Shown: positions 28,125 to 38,919, counted from the stretch's first letter. The stretch: DNA of 64,000 nt from Sporosarcina luteola (GCF_023715535.1 NZ_JAMBOI010000004.1:1-64000); one strand, 5' to 3'. Program-made: numbers and translations. Notes: a model not told the origin generated them from the letters alone.

Positions 28125-28955
28125 ATGGCCGAAATGACTATGGCGAGATTCCACGAAGTAATCGTCGTCCTGTATGCGGTGAGCCTCGTATTTTATTTCA
28201 TCGATTATTTGAATAACAATAAAATCGCCCATCGCAGCGCTTTTTCGATTTTGTCGGTCGTCTATTTGATGCAGAGCGGCTTACTTATCGCACGGGTGAT
28301 TGACACACAGCGATTCCCGGTCCTTTCCCTTTACGAAGGGATCTATTTCTATGCTTGGCTGCTCATTTCGTTATCGATGATCCTCCAAGTGTTTACAAAG
28401 GTCGGGTTCGCTGTCTTCTTTTTAAATGTAATTGGATTCATCTTCATGACAATTCATACATTCACGCCGGTGCAGATCGAAAAATCTCCGGTTGGTGAAT
28501 CTCTCATTTCGGAATTGCTCTTCATACATATCACCTTTGCGATACTATCGTATGCAGCATTTGCAATGTCCTTCGTTTTCGCCATCCTTTATTTGCTTGT
28601 CTATAAAGTGTTGAAGAAGAAGAAGTGGACAAAGCAATTCGGACGCCTTCCGTCTCTCCAACAAACGTTATCTGGGATGAAAGCTTCGATTTATACTGGC
28701 ATACCAGTACTGTTCATCAGCCTCGTGCTAGGAATTCAATGGGCAGTTGTTGCACTTGATGAATGGGCGATTTCCGATATGAAGATCATCGGGTCTTTCC
28801 TCGTTATTATCCTTTATAGTTTAGTATTGTTTTTACAAAGAAGAGGAAGACTGACAGCAAACGATTTTGCGTGGGCGAACGTCTTCGCTTTTCTTTTTGT
28901 TATCATCAACTTTTTTCTTGGAAGCAGATTATCGCAATTCCATTTTTGGATTTGA
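28125..28955 (+). CDS. hemX: HemX, CcsA-type membrane protein
   Basis: A 276-residue integral membrane protein with about eight helices and the CcsA/cytochrome-c-assembly family pattern (RFPVLSLYEGIYFYAWLLI, LGIQWAVVALDEWA). In B. subtilis HemX lowers HemA protein level, giving feedback on heme synthesis. The position between hemA and hemC is conserved. The start at ATG 28125 has GCAGAGG ahead; ATG 28137 is an alternative. Confidence 0.9.
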   Translation: MAEMTMARFHEVIVVLYAVSLVFYFIDYLNNNKIAHRSAFSILSVVYLMQSGLLIARVIDTQRFPVLSLYEGIYFYAWLLISLSMILQVFTKVGFAVFFLNVIGFIFMTIHTFTPVQIEKSPVGESLISELLFIHITFAILSYAAFAMSFVFAILYLLVYKVLKKKKWTKQFGRLPSLQQTLSGMKASIYTGIPVLFISLVLGIQWAVVALDEWAISDMKIIGSFLVIILYSLVLFLQRRGRLTANDFAWANVFAFLFVIINFFLGSRLSQFHFWI

Positions 28956-28987
28956 CGTTTAGGCAGTAAAATGGGAGGAAGATCGTA

Positions 28988-29917
28988 TTGAGAAAAATCA
29001 TTGTAGGCTCAAGAAGGAGCAAGCTCGCATTAACACAGACGAATTGGTTTATCGACCAAATGAAGGCAGCGGGCGCGCCTTTTGAATTTGAAGTGAAGGA
29101 AATTGTTACGAAAGGTGACAAAATCCTCGATGTGATGCTTTCGAAGGTAGGAGGCAAAGGACTATTCGTCAAAGAGATCCAACAAGCACTTTTTGATAAA
29201 GAGATTGACTTCGCTGTCCATAGCATGAAGGATATGCCTGCTGTTTTACCTGAAGGGCTTACGATCGGTTGTATGCCGCCACGCGTTGATGCCCGTGACG
29301 CTTTCATCTCCAAAGGGCATGTGAAGTTCATGGATCTTCCGGTCGGTGCTGTCGTTGGTACTTCGAGTTTACGTCGCAGCTCCCAGTTGATCATGCTCCG
29401 TCCAGATATTGAAATCAAATGGATTCGCGGCAATATCGATACACGATTGCAGAAGATGCAAGACGGGGAATACGATGCGATCCTTTTGGCTGCCGCAGGT
29501 TTGAAGCGTATGGGTTGGAGCGATGATGTAGTAACTGAGTATATGTCAATCGAAGACTGCATCCCGGCTATCGGCCAAGGAGCGCTTGCAATCGAATGTA
29601 GAACTGATGATGCAGAACTGCTCGCTGAACTGAAAAAAATGTCCGATGAGAAGACGTGGCTGGAAGTCGAAGCGGAGCGTACATTCCTTGCAGAAATGGA
29701 TGGCTCCTGCCAAGTACCAATTGCAGGAATTGCCGAATATGACGGCGAAGAGATCGAATTTACAGGATTCGTTGCTTCCCCGGACGCGAAGCAAGTGTTC
29801 AAGAAGACGGTGCGCGGTTCTGATCCGGTTGCGGTCGGCAAATCTGTAGCATCCACTTTACGTGCAGAAGGAGCATCAGAAGTAATCGAGAAAGTGAAGG
29901 CGGAAATGGATGCCTGA
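28988..29917 (+). CDS. hemC: porphobilinogen deaminase (hydroxymethylbilane synthase)
   Basis: A 309-residue enzyme starting at TTG 28988 after GGGAGGAAG. Active-site residues are visible in [19 protein letters not shown] (Asp), SSLRRSSQL and RGNIDTRL. Cys241 in DGSCQVP is the attachment site of the dipyrromethane cofactor. It polymerises four porphobilinogens. It overlaps hemD by eight bases. Confidence 0.96.
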   Translation: MRKIIVGSRRSKLALTQTNWFIDQMKAAGAPFEFEVKEIVTKGDKILDVMLSKVGGKGLFVKEIQQALFDKEIDFAVHSMKDMPAVLPEGLTIGCMPPRVDARDAFISKGHVKFMDLPVGAVVGTSSLRRSSQLIMLRPDIEIKWIRGNIDTRLQKMQDGEYDAILLAAAGLKRMGWSDDVVTEYMSIEDCIPAIGQGALAIECRTDDAELLAELKKMSDEKTWLEVEAERTFLAEMDGSCQVPIAGIAEYDGEEIEFTGFVASPDAKQVFKKTVRGSDPVAVGKSVASTLRAEGASEVIEKVKAEMDA

Positions 29918-30674
29918 ATTGGCTCCGTTGAAAGGGGAAACTGTCATTTTCACGGGCACCCCGAAATCGCTTGAAGTTTTTGATCTCGTCAAACAGTACG
30001 GTGGCATCCCTTACTCGATGCCGCTCATCCAGGTGAATGAAATCGTGGATCCCGCCGATGAGAATGAATTGAAGCGTTGTAAAGAATTTGATTGGTTGAT
30101 ATTCACGAGCCAAACTGCTGTAAGATCATTCCATTTGAAAATGGAACGTCTCAATATGACAACTCAACAGATTCCCTCCAAAATAGCTGCTGTCGGTACA
30201 CAGACCGCCGCAGCATTGGAGAAGATCGGCTTCACTGTTGAATTCATCCCGTCCATCTTCAGCGCCGACGTGTTTGTAAAACAATTCAAACCAACGGAAG
30301 ACCGGAAGCTTCGGGTCTTGTTCCTTAGAGGGAATCTAGCCGGCAGCCTCATCCGTGAGGAACTGCCTTTTCAAGTGGAGGAATGGACGATTTATGAAAC
30401 GGGTCCCCAGCCTGATTCAGTATCCTCAATTATTGAGCTGCTGAAAACTGGAGGGAGTACGACTGTTTTATTCGCCAGTCCATCTGCAGTCCGTGTATTT
30501 GAAGAAGGCGCAGTACCGATTGTCGGTTGGGATGGCTATACAATTGGAGCAATCGGACATGTCACCGAAAAGGCGTTGATCGAGGCAGGCGCCGTGGTGG
30601 ACGTGAAGCCTGAAATTTATACTCTTAAGGAACTCGTCAATGCATTGGCGAGACGAAAGGAAGAAATCCAATGA
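29910..30674 (+). CDS. hemD: uroporphyrinogen-III synthase
   Basis: The 254-residue protein has the weakly conserved HemD fold with landmark strings [42 protein letters not shown] and [12 protein letters not shown]. It closes and isomerises hydroxymethylbilane to uroporphyrinogen III. ATG 29910 overlaps hemC, and its stop overlaps hemB by four bases, consistent with coupled translation. Confidence 0.93.
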   Translation: MPELAPLKGETVIFTGTPKSLEVFDLVKQYGGIPYSMPLIQVNEIVDPADENELKRCKEFDWLIFTSQTAVRSFHLKMERLNMTTQQIPSKIAAVGTQTAAALEKIGFTVEFIPSIFSADVFVKQFKPTEDRKLRVLFLRGNLAGSLIREELPFQVEEWTIYETGPQPDSVSSIIELLKTGGSTTVLFASPSAVRVFEEGAVPIVGWDGYTIGAIGHVTEKALIEAGAVVDVKPEIYTLKELVNALARRKEEIQ

Positions 30675-31651
30675 CTCAACTACAATTCCGACGTAACCGC
30701 CGTCTGCGCAACTCGGCGACAATACGCTCGATGGTAAGGGAAACAATCTTGCAGAAAGAGGATTTCATTTATCCACTCTTCATCATTGAAGGGGAAAATG
30801 TGAAAAATGAAATCAGCTCGATGCCAGGCATTTATCAATTGTCACTTGATCGATTGTTGGAGGAAGTGGAAGAAGTCGTTTCATTAGGCATCCCTTCCGT
30901 CATCCTCTTTGGGATTCCTGCAGAGAAAGATGCGACTGGCACAGGAGCTTTTAACGACGAAGGGATTGTCCAGCGTGCTACCCGTTTAATCAAAGAGAAG
31001 TACCCGGACCTCGTTGTCATCGCAGACACTTGCTTATGCGAATATACCGACCATGGTCATTGCGGCGTCGTTCATGGATCCGATATATTGAACGACCCTT
31101 CACTTGAACTGTTGGCGAAAACTGCGGTCAGCCAAGCGAAAGCGGGCGCTGACATCATCGCGCCATCAAACATGATGGACGGCTTCGTAGTTGCCATAAG
31201 ACAAGCGCTTGATGAAGAGGGCTTTGAAAATGTTCCGATCATGTCCTACGCGGTCAAATATTCTTCCGCATATTACGGACCGTTCCGCGATGCTGCTGAA
31301 TCGGCTCCTCAGTTCGGAGATCGGAAAACGTATCAAATGGATCCTGCCAATCGGATGGAAGCACTTCGCGAGGCGGAGTCTGATGTCATGGAAGGCGCGG
31401 ATTTCCTGATTGTCAAGCCGGCTTTGTCGTACTTGGATATCATGCGTGACGTGAAGAACAATGTCCTCCTTCCTGTCGTCGCTTACAATGTGAGCGGTGA
31501 ATATTCGATGGTGAAGGCAGCGGCACAAAATGGCTGGATCAATGAAAAAGAAATTGTGTTGGAAACGTTGACAAGTATGAAACGCGCAGGTGCGGATCTC
31601 ATCATGACATACCATGCAAAAGACGCTGCGCGTTGGCTGGAGGGAAAATGA
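30671..31651 (+). CDS. hemB: delta-aminolevulinic acid dehydratase
   Basis: A 326-residue porphobilinogen synthase. Schiff-base lysines are Lys196 ([16 protein letters not shown]) and Lys249 ([12 protein letters not shown]). The zinc-site cysteines are present in [14 protein letters not shown], so this is the zinc-dependent type. It joins two aminolevulinates to porphobilinogen. The stop overlaps the hemL region directly (TGAATG). Confidence 0.97.
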   Translation: MTQLQFRRNRRLRNSATIRSMVRETILQKEDFIYPLFIIEGENVKNEISSMPGIYQLSLDRLLEEVEEVVSLGIPSVILFGIPAEKDATGTGAFNDEGIVQRATRLIKEKYPDLVVIADTCLCEYTDHGHCGVVHGSDILNDPSLELLAKTAVSQAKAGADIIAPSNMMDGFVVAIRQALDEEGFENVPIMSYAVKYSSAYYGPFRDAAESAPQFGDRKTYQMDPANRMEALREAESDVMEGADFLIVKPALSYLDIMRDVKNNVLLPVVAYNVSGEYSMVKAAAQNGWINEKEIVLETLTSMKRAGADLIMTYHAKDAARWLEGK

Positions 31652-32944
31652 ATGGGTAAAAGCTATGAAAAATCAAAGCAAGCATTTGCGGAAGCGGTAA
31701 AATTGATGCCTGGCGGCGTTAACTCTCCTGTCCGTGCATTCAAATCGGTCAATATGGATCCGATTTTCATGGAAAGCGGAAAAGGACCGATCATCAAGGA
31801 CATCGATGGCAATGAATATATCGACTATGTACTTTCATGGGGACCGCTGATTTTAGGACATGCCGATCCTGATGTTGTAGAGGGCATTAAGAAAGTGGCT
31901 GAAACAGGTACAAGTTTCGGGGCGCCAACTTTACTGGAAAATGAACTCGCAAAAATCGTCATCGATCGAGTGCCGTCCATCGAGGTTGTTCGGATGGTTT
32001 CTTCGGGAACGGAAGCGACGATGAGCGCATTGCGTTTAGCTCGCGGGTATACAGGACGCAACAAGATTTTGAAGTTTGAAGGATGCTACCACGGCCACGG
32101 CGATTCGTTGCTTATTAAAGCGGGATCTGGCGTCGCTACGCTAGGTCTGCCGGATAGTCCAGGAGTTCCTGAAGGAATTGCGAAGAACACGATTACAGTA
32201 GCTTACAACGACATGGATGGCGTCCGTGCTGCATTCGAACAATTCGGGGACGACTTGGCAGGTGTCATCGTTGAACCGGTTGCAGGAAACATGGGTGTTG
32301 TTCCTCCGGAGCCGGGCTTCCTTGAAGGTTTGCGCGAAATCACTGAGAAGAACGGCACTTTGCTCATTTTCGATGAAGTGATGACGGGCTTCCGTGTTGA
32401 TTACACTTGCGCGCAAGGCTATTTCGGAATCACTCCGGATCTTACTTGCCTAGGCAAAGTGATCGGCGGCGGTCTTCCTGTCGGAGCATATGGCGGTAAA
32501 CGTGAAATCATGGAAAATGTCGCACCTGCAGGAACTGTCTACCAAGCGGGGACGTTGTCCGGAAATCCGATGGCGATGACAGCGGGCATCGAGACGTTGA
32601 AGAAATTGACGCCTGCTTCATACGACCATTTCAAGATACTTGGCGATCAGCTGGAGGCAGGCTTCCGTGAAGCGGCGACGAAATACAATATCCCGCATAC
32701 TGTGAACCGTGCAGGATCCATGATCGGTTTCTTCTTCACGAATGAAAAAGTGACCAATTACGACCAAGCAAAGACGTCTGACTTGAAACTGTTCGCGGAA
32801 TACTTCCGCTTGATGGCGGAAGAAGGCATCTTCCTGCCGCCATCCCAGTTCGAAGGCATGTTCCTGTCCTCTTCCCATACAGAAGAGCATATCGAACAGA
32901 CCGTCCAAGCATTCCACAAAGTATTCGCCCAATTGGCGCGATAA
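31652..32944 (+). CDS. hemL: glutamate-1-semialdehyde 2,1-aminomutase
   Basis: The 430-residue PLP enzyme has the start [19 protein letters not shown], the [15 protein letters not shown] loop, [20 protein letters not shown] and the PLP-binding Lys269 in [14 protein letters not shown]. It converts glutamate semialdehyde to aminolevulinate, completing the C5 pathway begun by HemA. It is the last gene of the hem operon, which ends at the terminator at 32952. Confidence 0.97.
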   Translation: MGKSYEKSKQAFAEAVKLMPGGVNSPVRAFKSVNMDPIFMESGKGPIIKDIDGNEYIDYVLSWGPLILGHADPDVVEGIKKVAETGTSFGAPTLLENELAKIVIDRVPSIEVVRMVSSGTEATMSALRLARGYTGRNKILKFEGCYHGHGDSLLIKAGSGVATLGLPDSPGVPEGIAKNTITVAYNDMDGVRAAFEQFGDDLAGVIVEPVAGNMGVVPPEPGFLEGLREITEKNGTLLIFDEVMTGFRVDYTCAQGYFGITPDLTCLGKVIGGGLPVGAYGGKREIMENVAPAGTVYQAGTLSGNPMAMTAGIETLKKLTPASYDHFKILGDQLEAGFREAATKYNIPHTVNRAGSMIGFFFTNEKVTNYDQAKTSDLKLFAEYFRLMAEEGIFLPPSQFEGMFLSSSHTEEHIEQTVQAFHKVFAQLAR

Positions 32945-32951
32945 TTATTTT

Positions 32952-32993
32952 AGCTGTCCGTTGTCGGATTTCTCGACAACGGGTGGCTTTTTT
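32952..32993 (+). terminator. terminator of the hem operon
   Basis: CCGTTGTCG (32958-32966) and CGACAACGG (32974-32982) pair with outer AGC/GCT support, followed by a seven-T run. Confidence 0.9.
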
Positions 32994-33099
32994 ATTTGCA
33001 AATAATGGAGCCATTCCATAATATAAGCTTCACTTTCTTCTACCTTTCCTGTTCGCTGCATATAATGGCAAGTGAATGAAACAAGGGGAGGGAAACGGA

Positions 33100-33867
33100 A
33101 TGAAAAAGTTACAATGGAATATGGAAGAGGTTTTTTATTTCCCGGAGAATGTCGGTGTCCCGAAGGATGCACGCCTCGTTAAAGTGAAAGCTGGGTTCAC
33201 GGAGAAGCGATCCGAAGATGCAGTCCGGCTTTCCGGTGTCTATCACATCGCCGCCAAGGTCGAATTCACAGAAGGACAGCGTAGTGAGTCAATCCCTACA
33301 GATGCAATCTTCGTCGACGATGTAGAGTTGGAAGGGAAAACGGGTTACTTCGAATACGCTGTGCCTCTTAATATCGATCTGCCGCCGGAAGTAGATCGCC
33401 CGTTGCATATCGAAGCGACTGATGTCAAATCCACATTCGACGGACAAGGTTCCTTTACGGTCGCTTGGAATGTAAACTGCACGTATGCACAGGAAACTGC
33501 CGAGGAAGTTGCAAGCAAAGAAACTGCCAGTAAAGAAACTGCAAGCAAAGAAACTGCAAAAAAAGAAACGGAAATCGCTGAAGAGAAGTCGGAAACGGCT
33601 GCAGTTCAGGATGCTCCAAGAGAAAAGGTCGTTGCGGGCAAGCAGGAGCAGGCACAAGCAGCACAAATGACCGAATCCAGACAGACTTTTGTTGCACAAA
33701 ATCGTACAGCTGCAGCGCCTGTCCAAGAACCGCAAGCAGCTGCAATGCATGACAGCAGTATATGGAATGCAAAAGAAGATATACTGTCATACATTGCAAC
33801 GTTGCCGGATGAGTGGACGACGACGCGATTCCGCTCAAATGATATCTTTGTAAAGGAGGAAAGCTAA
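33100..33867 (+). CDS. SpoVID-like N-terminal domain protein, short
   Basis: AGGGGAGGG at 33084-33092 fits ATG 33100, giving 255 residues. Residues 1-130 (LQWNMEEVFYFPENVG, VRLSGVYHIAAKVEF, YFEYAVPLNI) resemble the beta-rich N-terminal domain of SpoVID, the spore coat encasement protein encoded at this spot in B. subtilis. The middle has a low-complexity ASKET repeat and Glu/Ala/Gln-rich linker. The usual C-terminal LysM domain of SpoVID is absent, and ysxE, normally next, is also missing. The identity rests mainly on position and domain feel. Confidence 0.5.
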   Translation: MKKLQWNMEEVFYFPENVGVPKDARLVKVKAGFTEKRSEDAVRLSGVYHIAAKVEFTEGQRSESIPTDAIFVDDVELEGKTGYFEYAVPLNIDLPPEVDRPLHIEATDVKSTFDGQGSFTVAWNVNCTYAQETAEEVASKETASKETASKETAKKETEIAEEKSETAAVQDAPREKVVAGKQEQAQAAQMTESRQTFVAQNRTAAAPVQEPQAAAMHDSSIWNAKEDILSYIATLPDEWTTTRFRSNDIFVKEES

Positions 33868-34026
33868 ACCTCCGAGAGCACATAATAGGAGGAAATCACC
33901 GGTTGTAGGGACGATCAATAGCCTGATCAACTGAAAAATGGCAATCGGAATGATGATCCCTTTGCAATAAAACCTTGTCTTCCGTAACCATGGGGGCAAT
34001 AAATAAGGATTATATCCTTTTCTCAT
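33835..34026 (-). CDS. small membrane protein, hypothetical
   Basis: On the minus strand GGAAAGGAAGG precedes an ATG at 34026, giving 63 residues starting MRKGYNPYLLPPWLRKTRF. Residues about 20-35 (GIIIPIAIFQLIRLLIV) and 41-58 (FLLLCALGGLAFLLY) form two transmembrane helices. It overlaps the 3' end of the SpoVID-like gene by 33 bases in the opposite direction. The good ribosome site and conserved-looking basic/proline N-terminus favour a real gene. Function unknown. Confidence 0.6.
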   Translation of the reverse strand: MRKGYNPYLLPPWLRKTRFYCKGIIIPIAIFQLIRLLIVPTTGDFLLLCALGGLAFLLYKDII

Positions 34027-34049
34027 ACTACCTTCCTTTCCTAATTTAC

Positions 34050-34079
34050 TTGACGAAGTCTCTTCCAATCGCATACAAT
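34050..34079 (+). promoter_or_regulatory. promoter of the valS T-box leader
   Basis: TTGACG (34050-34055) and TACAAT (34074-34079) with an 18-base spacer lie just ahead of the T-box leader. Confidence 0.65.
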
Positions 34080-34099
34080 GGTTATAACTATATAATGAT

Positions 34100-34335
34100 G
34101 CAGTGATCGGGAGAGTACGCGATTTTCATTTATCCAAGAGAGGGTTCCAACGGTGGGAGGGCCTATGAATGAATTGCCGAAAGTCACCCGGGAGCAGTTT
34201 CCGTGAATTTCGAGTAGCGGAAGCCGGTTTGAAACCGTTATTTATTATTGAGGCGCAAACGCTTTTTGGTTTGCGCGAATAAAGGTGGTACCACGGATAA
34301 CTCCTTCGTCCTTTTTGACGAATGGAGTTTTTTTG
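34100..34335 (+). promoter_or_regulatory. T-box riboswitch of valS
   Basis: The T-box sequence AAAGGTGGTACCACGG is at 34281-34296, and the terminator follows (AACTCC-TTCGTC pairing GACGAA-T-GGAGTT, 34299-34329, then a T-run). Upstream is a long stem I containing the AGAGAGGG and CGGTGGGAGGG elements. A GTC at 34183-34185 is a candidate valine specifier codon. Uncharged tRNA-Val should stabilise the antiterminator and switch on valS. This region also accounts for the gap before valS. Confidence 0.92.
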
Positions 34336-34387
34336 TATTCACTTTTATTCACTTAGCTGTTTTTGCAACTAAAGAGGAGGAGTTCAA

Positions 34388-37033
34388 ATGTCAACAGAAA
34401 ATTTATCAATGCCGACGAAATATGAGCCGCAGTCGATTGAAGCAGGCCGTTATGAATGGTGGCTGAAAGGGAAGTACTTCGAAGCGCAGCCTGAAAGCGG
34501 GAAAGAGCCGTATACGATCGTCATTCCGCCGCCGAACGTAACAGGCAAGCTCCATTTAGGGCATGCTTGGGATACGACGCTGCAAGATATTCTTATCCGG
34601 ATGAAGCGTATGCAAGGCTACGATGCTTTGTGGCTGCCAGGAATGGACCATGCAGGTATTGCAACACAGGCGAGGGTTGAAGAAAAGCTTCGGGAAGAAG
34701 GGAAATCCCGCTATGATCTTGGCCGTGAAAAATTCCTTCAGGAAACGTGGAAATGGAAAGATGAATACGCTGGCCATATCCGGGCGCAATGGGCGAAACT
34801 AGGTCTTGCTCTCGATTATTCCAGGGAACGTTTCACGTTGGATGAAGGATTGTCAAAAGCAGTCCGCGAAGTATTCGTCAAGCTTTACGAAAAAGACTAT
34901 ATTTACCGTGGCGAGTATATTATCAACTGGGATCCGGCAACGAAAACGGCACTTTCGGACATCGAAGTAATCCATAAGGATGTTCAGGGTGCATTCTATC
35001 ATATGCGCTATCCACTGGCAGACGGAACGGGCAGCATTGAAATTGCTACGACGCGTCCTGAAACAATGCTTGGCGATACTGCTGTAGCCGTTCACCCGGA
35101 AGACGAACGCTACAAGCATCTGATCGGCAAAACGGTAAAGTTGCCGATTGTCGGACGTGAAATCCCAATCATCGCAGATGATTATGTCGATATGGAATTC
35201 GGTAGCGGTGCGGTGAAGATCACTCCGGCACATGATCCGAATGACTTTGAAATCGGGAATCGCCACGACTTGCCTCGCGTGCTTGTCATGAATGAAGACG
35301 GCAGCATGAACCAACTGGCAGGCAAGTACGAAGGGATGGACCGCTTCGAATGCCGAAAAGCGATCGTCAAAGACTTACAGGAACTTGGTGTTCTATTCAA
35401 AATTGAAGACCACTTGCACTCCGTAGGCCATTCAGAGCGCAGCGGAGCAGTCGTTGAGCCGTATTTGTCAACGCAATGGTTCGTTAAAATGGCGCCGCTT
35501 GCAGAAGAGGCGATCAAGCTCCAGCAATCCGAAGGGAAAGTCAATTTCGTTCCGGAGCGCTTTGAAAAGACATATTTGAACTGGATGGAAAATATCCATG
35601 ACTGGTGCATTTCCCGTCAACTTTGGTGGGGGCATCGCATTCCTGCTTGGTATCATAAAGAGACTGGCGAAATCTACGTTGGCCATGAAGCTCCACAAGA
35701 TATCGAGAACTGGAATCAAGAGGAAGATGTCCTTGACACATGGTTTTCGTCCGCATTATGGCCGTTCTCAACAATGGGCTGGCCGGATCTTGATAATGAA
35801 GAGTTCAAGCGCTACTATCCGACGGATGCGCTCGTAACTGGCTACGACATCATTTTCTTCTGGGTTTCCCGGATGATTTTCCAAGGGCTCGAATTCACGG
35901 ATCAACGTCCATTTAAAGATGTGCTCATCCACGGTCTTGTCCGAGCGGAGGATGGCCGCAAAATGTCGAAATCCCTAGGCAACGGAATCGACCCTATGGA
36001 AGTGATCGACAAATACGGTGCAGATGCATTGCGCTATTTCTTATCTACTGGATCCTCGCCAGGTCAGGATCTTCGTTATTCAACGGAAAAAGTTGAAGCG
36101 ATCTGGAACTTTGCGAATAAAATCTGGAATGCATCCCGATTCGCTTTAATGAATATGGATGGCATGACGTATGATGAGATCGATCTCTCAGGAGAAAAAT
36201 CCGTTGCGGATGCTTGGATCCTTACACGGTTGAATGAAACGATCGAACAAGTGACGAAGCTTGCAGAGAGATATGAATTCGGTGAAGTCGGCCGTGCGCT
36301 TTACAATTTCATCTGGGATGACTTCTGTGACTGGTATATTGAAATGGCGAAATTGCCGTTGTACGGTGAAGACGAAGCGGCGAAGAAGACGACTCGTTCG
36401 GTTCTCGCTTACGTTCTTGACAACACGATGCGCCTCTTGCATCCGTTGATGCCGTTCATTACGGAGGAAATCTGGCAGAACCTTCCGCATGAAGGGGAGT
36501 CGATCACGGTCGCGGCTTGGCCAGTAGCTGACCCTGCATTGACGGATAAGGAAAAAGCGTCTGATATGAAGCTTCTCGTCGACCTCATTCACGCAGTCCG
36601 CAATATTCGTGCTGAAGTGAATACGCCGATGAGCAAAAAAGTGCCACTTTATATTGCGGCGAAAGACGAAGCGACTGTTTCCATTCTGGAAGCGAACCGC
36701 AGCTATATCGAACGTTTCTGTAATCCGGAAACACTCGAAATCGGAGTTGGCATTTCAGCGCCGGGCAAATCGATGTCAGCGGTTATCACCGGTGCAGAAC
36801 TATTCCTTCCGCTTGAAGGATTGCTCAATATCGATGAAGAAATAGAGCGGTTGAAGAAAGAATTGGCGAAATGGGAAGGTGAAGTGAAACGCGTCCAAGG
36901 AAAACTTTCCAACGAGCGATTCATCTCAAAGGCGCCTGAAGCAGTAGTCGAGGAAGAACGCGCGAAAGAGAAGGACTACTTGGAGAAGAAATCCGCAGTT
37001 GAACGCAGGATTGAAGAATTGAAAGAGATCTAA
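34388..37033 (+). CDS. valS: valyl-tRNA synthetase
   Basis: This 881-residue class I synthetase has [14 protein letters not shown] (HIGH-type), the CP1 editing domain ([22 protein letters not shown] in parts), [11 protein letters not shown] and KMSKS at residues 525-529. The C-terminal coiled-coil arm ([20 protein letters not shown] in parts) is intact. AAGAGGAGG precedes ATG 34388. Expression is controlled by the T-box just upstream. Confidence 0.98.
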   Translation: MSTENLSMPTKYEPQSIEAGRYEWWLKGKYFEAQPESGKEPYTIVIPPPNVTGKLHLGHAWDTTLQDILIRMKRMQGYDALWLPGMDHAGIATQARVEEKLREEGKSRYDLGREKFLQETWKWKDEYAGHIRAQWAKLGLALDYSRERFTLDEGLSKAVREVFVKLYEKDYIYRGEYIINWDPATKTALSDIEVIHKDVQGAFYHMRYPLADGTGSIEIATTRPETMLGDTAVAVHPEDERYKHLIGKTVKLPIVGREIPIIADDYVDMEFGSGAVKITPAHDPNDFEIGNRHDLPRVLVMNEDGSMNQLAGKYEGMDRFECRKAIVKDLQELGVLFKIEDHLHSVGHSERSGAVVEPYLSTQWFVKMAPLAEEAIKLQQSEGKVNFVPERFEKTYLNWMENIHDWCISRQLWWGHRIPAWYHKETGEIYVGHEAPQDIENWNQEEDVLDTWFSSALWPFSTMGWPDLDNEEFKRYYPTDALVTGYDIIFFWVSRMIFQGLEFTDQRPFKDVLIHGLVRAEDGRKMSKSLGNGIDPMEVIDKYGADALRYFLSTGSSPGQDLRYSTEKVEAIWNFANKIWNASRFALMNMDGMTYDEIDLSGEKSVADAWILTRLNETIEQVTKLAERYEFGEVGRALYNFIWDDFCDWYIEMAKLPLYGEDEAAKKTTRSVLAYVLDNTMRLLHPLMPFITEEIWQNLPHEGESITVAAWPVADPALTDKEKASDMKLLVDLIHAVRNIRAEVNTPMSKKVPLYIAAKDEATVSILEANRSYIERFCNPETLEIGVGISAPGKSMSAVITGAELFLPLEGLLNIDEEIERLKKELAKWEGEVKRVQGKLSNERFISKAPEAVVEEERAKEKDYLEKKSAVERRIEELKEI

Positions 37034-37042
37034 TGCAATATG

Positions 37043-37086
37043 AAAAGAGTTGGTCCTCCAGAAATGGAGTTGACCAACTCTTTTTT
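37043..37086 (+). terminator. terminator of valS
   Basis: AAAAGAGTTGGTC pairs with GACCAACTCTTTT, with an inner CTCCA/TGGAG stem, followed by T residues. Confidence 0.9.
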
Positions 37087-37105
37087 GTTAAATAAAGTTA
37101 GAACG

Positions 37106-37265
37106 CGCTCATAAACTCGTGCAAATGCTCATAAATTCACGCAGACGCTCATAAACTCATGCAAACGCTCATAAACTCGCGCAAGCGCTCATAAATCGCG
37201 TTAAGCGCTCATAAACTCGCCTAGGCGCTCATAAACGTGCGAAAACGCTCATAAACCCTCATTAA
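37106..37265. repeat. eight-unit 20-bp tandem repeat array
   Basis: Eight back-to-back units of exactly 20 bp start at 37106, 37126, 37146, 37166, 37186, 37206, 37226 and 37246. Each begins with a nearly invariant CGCTCATAAA (one unit TGCTCATAAA) followed by ten more variable bases; the consensus is CGCTCATAAACTCGCGCAAA. The period is not a multiple of three, so it does not encode a repeat peptide. The last unit runs into the stop codon of the minus-strand gene. Twenty bases is close to two helical turns, so a protein-binding array is possible. Confidence 0.95.
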
Positions 37266-38056
37266 CCCTCTAACTTCTTCTTTACATACTCCAGCAATTT
37301 CTCCGCAACCGAAAAATCATGCGTCACATACAGCGAACGGGCGCCTACCGGATCTTCGATTTCATTCAACAGCCAACCGCCATCAGGCAATAAAAGAAAA
37401 TCGATGCCGATATAATCGCTCTTTAAAGCTTTTGCAAGTTTACGGACTTCATTTTCCTGTAAAGGCGATAGTGAATACTTCTCCACAGAGCCGCCGAGAG
37501 TATAATTCGATTTGAAGGAATCACTTCCAGTCCGTTTAACTGCACCCAACACTTCCTCTCCAAGTATGAAAACTCGGACGTCCGTTGCGCTGGACTCGAT
37601 ATACGGCTGGGCAATCAATCGTCTGTCTGCGAACTTTGAGATAACCTCTTGTGCTACATCCATCGTTTGGCAAAGGAATACTTCACTTCCGCCGTGGCCA
37701 TCAGTTGTTTTCAGAACAACTGGCAGGGGAGGAAGGTCTAGTATTGACTTGACCTTTGTCGCTGGTACAACTGAAACGCCTAACAGAGTCGCAAGCTCGA
37801 ATGTCTTCAATTTATCATTGGCAATCCTGTTCACTTCCGACCGGTTGATTACCCGGAATCCCGCTGATTCCCACCTTTCCGCAAGCATTGGGTTGCGATC
37901 GCGGAATATAATGAAATCCGCATCTTCCAAAGGCTCTTCCTCGTCAACAAGCAGCGTCAACGAACTATCCATTGCGGCTGCATGCTTCATCAAATCATCA
38001 ATAAATCCTCGATTACGCTCCGCCTCAGTTGAAGAATAATAAAGATGCCCCTTCAT
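37262..38056 (-). CDS. ATP-grasp ligase, RimK-like (second of pair)
   Basis: A 264-residue protein with an ATP-grasp fold: a linker-type N-terminal domain (DADFIIFRDRN), a nucleotide-binding VVLKTTDGHGGSEV strand-loop, LIAQPYIESSATDVRVFILG and the metal-binding YIGIDFLLLPDGGWLLNEIEDPVG. This is the RimK-like amide/peptide ligase pattern. Its start overlaps the preceding ATP-grasp gene by four bases, so the two are translated together. Substrate unknown; no RiPP precursor is seen nearby. The stop codon lies inside the 20-bp repeat array. Confidence 0.7.
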   Translation of the reverse strand: MKGHLYYSSTEAERNRGFIDDLMKHAAAMDSSLTLLVDEEEPLEDADFIIFRDRNPMLAERWESAGFRVINRSEVNRIANDKLKTFELATLLGVSVVPATKVKSILDLPPLPVVLKTTDGHGGSEVFLCQTMDVAQEVISKFADRRLIAQPYIESSATDVRVFILGEEVLGAVKRTGSDSFKSNYTLGGSVEKYSLSPLQENEVRKLAKALKSDYIGIDFLLLPDGGWLLNEIEDPVGARSLYVTHDFSVAEKLLEYVKKKLEG

Positions 38057-38919
38057 CTCAATTTATCTAGAATATAGCTGATCATCCTATCCGCAACGTT
38101 AATGCCCGTCACGTTATAAATATTGCGGATATGAGCCGCTGCATTCACTTCACAGACGAGCGGCGCTTCATTTTCACCGAATAAAAGATCCACCCCTGCA
38201 AATTCTGCACCGACCGCTTCGGCTGCCCGAATAGCCAATTCCTCTTGCTCCTTACTCAACTCAATGACACTCGCCACACCGCCGTTTGTAATATTCGCCC
38301 GGAAATCCGTCTCTGAAAAACGATGCATCGCCGCTACAACTTCACCGCCAACAATATTCACTCGGATATCACGTCCTCTGCTCGTCGCGATAAACTGTTG
38401 GAATACATAATCGACGCCGCGCAATTCATCCACCTTCGCATAGAAATCTTCTTCCGTTTCAATCAAATATACTTTCATCCCGAATGAGCCATGCCCTTCT
38501 TTAATAATCATCGGCAAACCAAGTTTTTCAAGCACCTTTTCATAATAGCCCGAGCCTTCAATCGTGAAATTCGGATACACTTTCGGTGCGATGATCGTTT
38601 CCGGCATCGCGATATTGCGCATTGCAAGTTGTATGTATTGCTTTGCTTTATTATCACAAGTCTCAATAACTTCGGGGTCATTGAAGACAGGGATGCCTGC
38701 GTTCTTCAAGAATGTCGCCAGCAAGATATCCTTGTCCAGGAAGACAACAAAGTCAGGGCGCTCCTCCAGCTTTTCGTTCAATGCCATATGCACTTCATAA
38801 TTTTTCTTGAGTATTCCCTCGATACCTGCACGAATAGCGGCGTCTTTCAAAAGCTCCGCCTGATCACGGAATTTATCACTCGTCAAACTTCCATTATAGA
38901 TGACCCAACATTTTTGCAT
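38053..38919 (-). CDS. ATP-grasp ligase, RimK-like (first of pair)
   Basis: The 288-residue protein is a paralogue of the next gene: FVVFLDKDILLA, the ATP-binding MIIKEGHGSFGMKV, the FQQFIATSRGRDIRVNIVGGE strand and metal site FAGVDLLFG..PLVCEVNAAAHI. RimK-type enzymes join an amino acid (often glutamate) to a carboxylate. Two such ligases in tandem overlapping frames, divergent from folC (itself a glutamate ligase), suggest sequential addition to one acceptor; that is inference. Confidence 0.7.
   Translation of the reverse strand: MQKCWVIYNGSLTSDKFRDQAELLKDAAIRAGIEGILKKNYEVHMALNEKLEERPDFVVFLDKDILLATFLKNAGIPVFNDPEVIETCDNKAKQYIQLAMRNIAMPETIIAPKVYPNFTIEGSGYYEKVLEKLGLPMIIKEGHGSFGMKVYLIETEEDFYAKVDELRGVDYVFQQFIATSRGRDIRVNIVGGEVVAAMHRFSETDFRANITNGGVASVIELSKEQEELAIRAAEAVGAEFAGVDLLFGENEAPLVCEVNAAAHIRNIYNVTGINVADRMISYILDKLR

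Noticed and set aside
37106..37265. CRISPR array
   Set aside because: The units are directly contiguous 20-mers with no unique spacers, and no cas genes are near; it is a tandem repeat.
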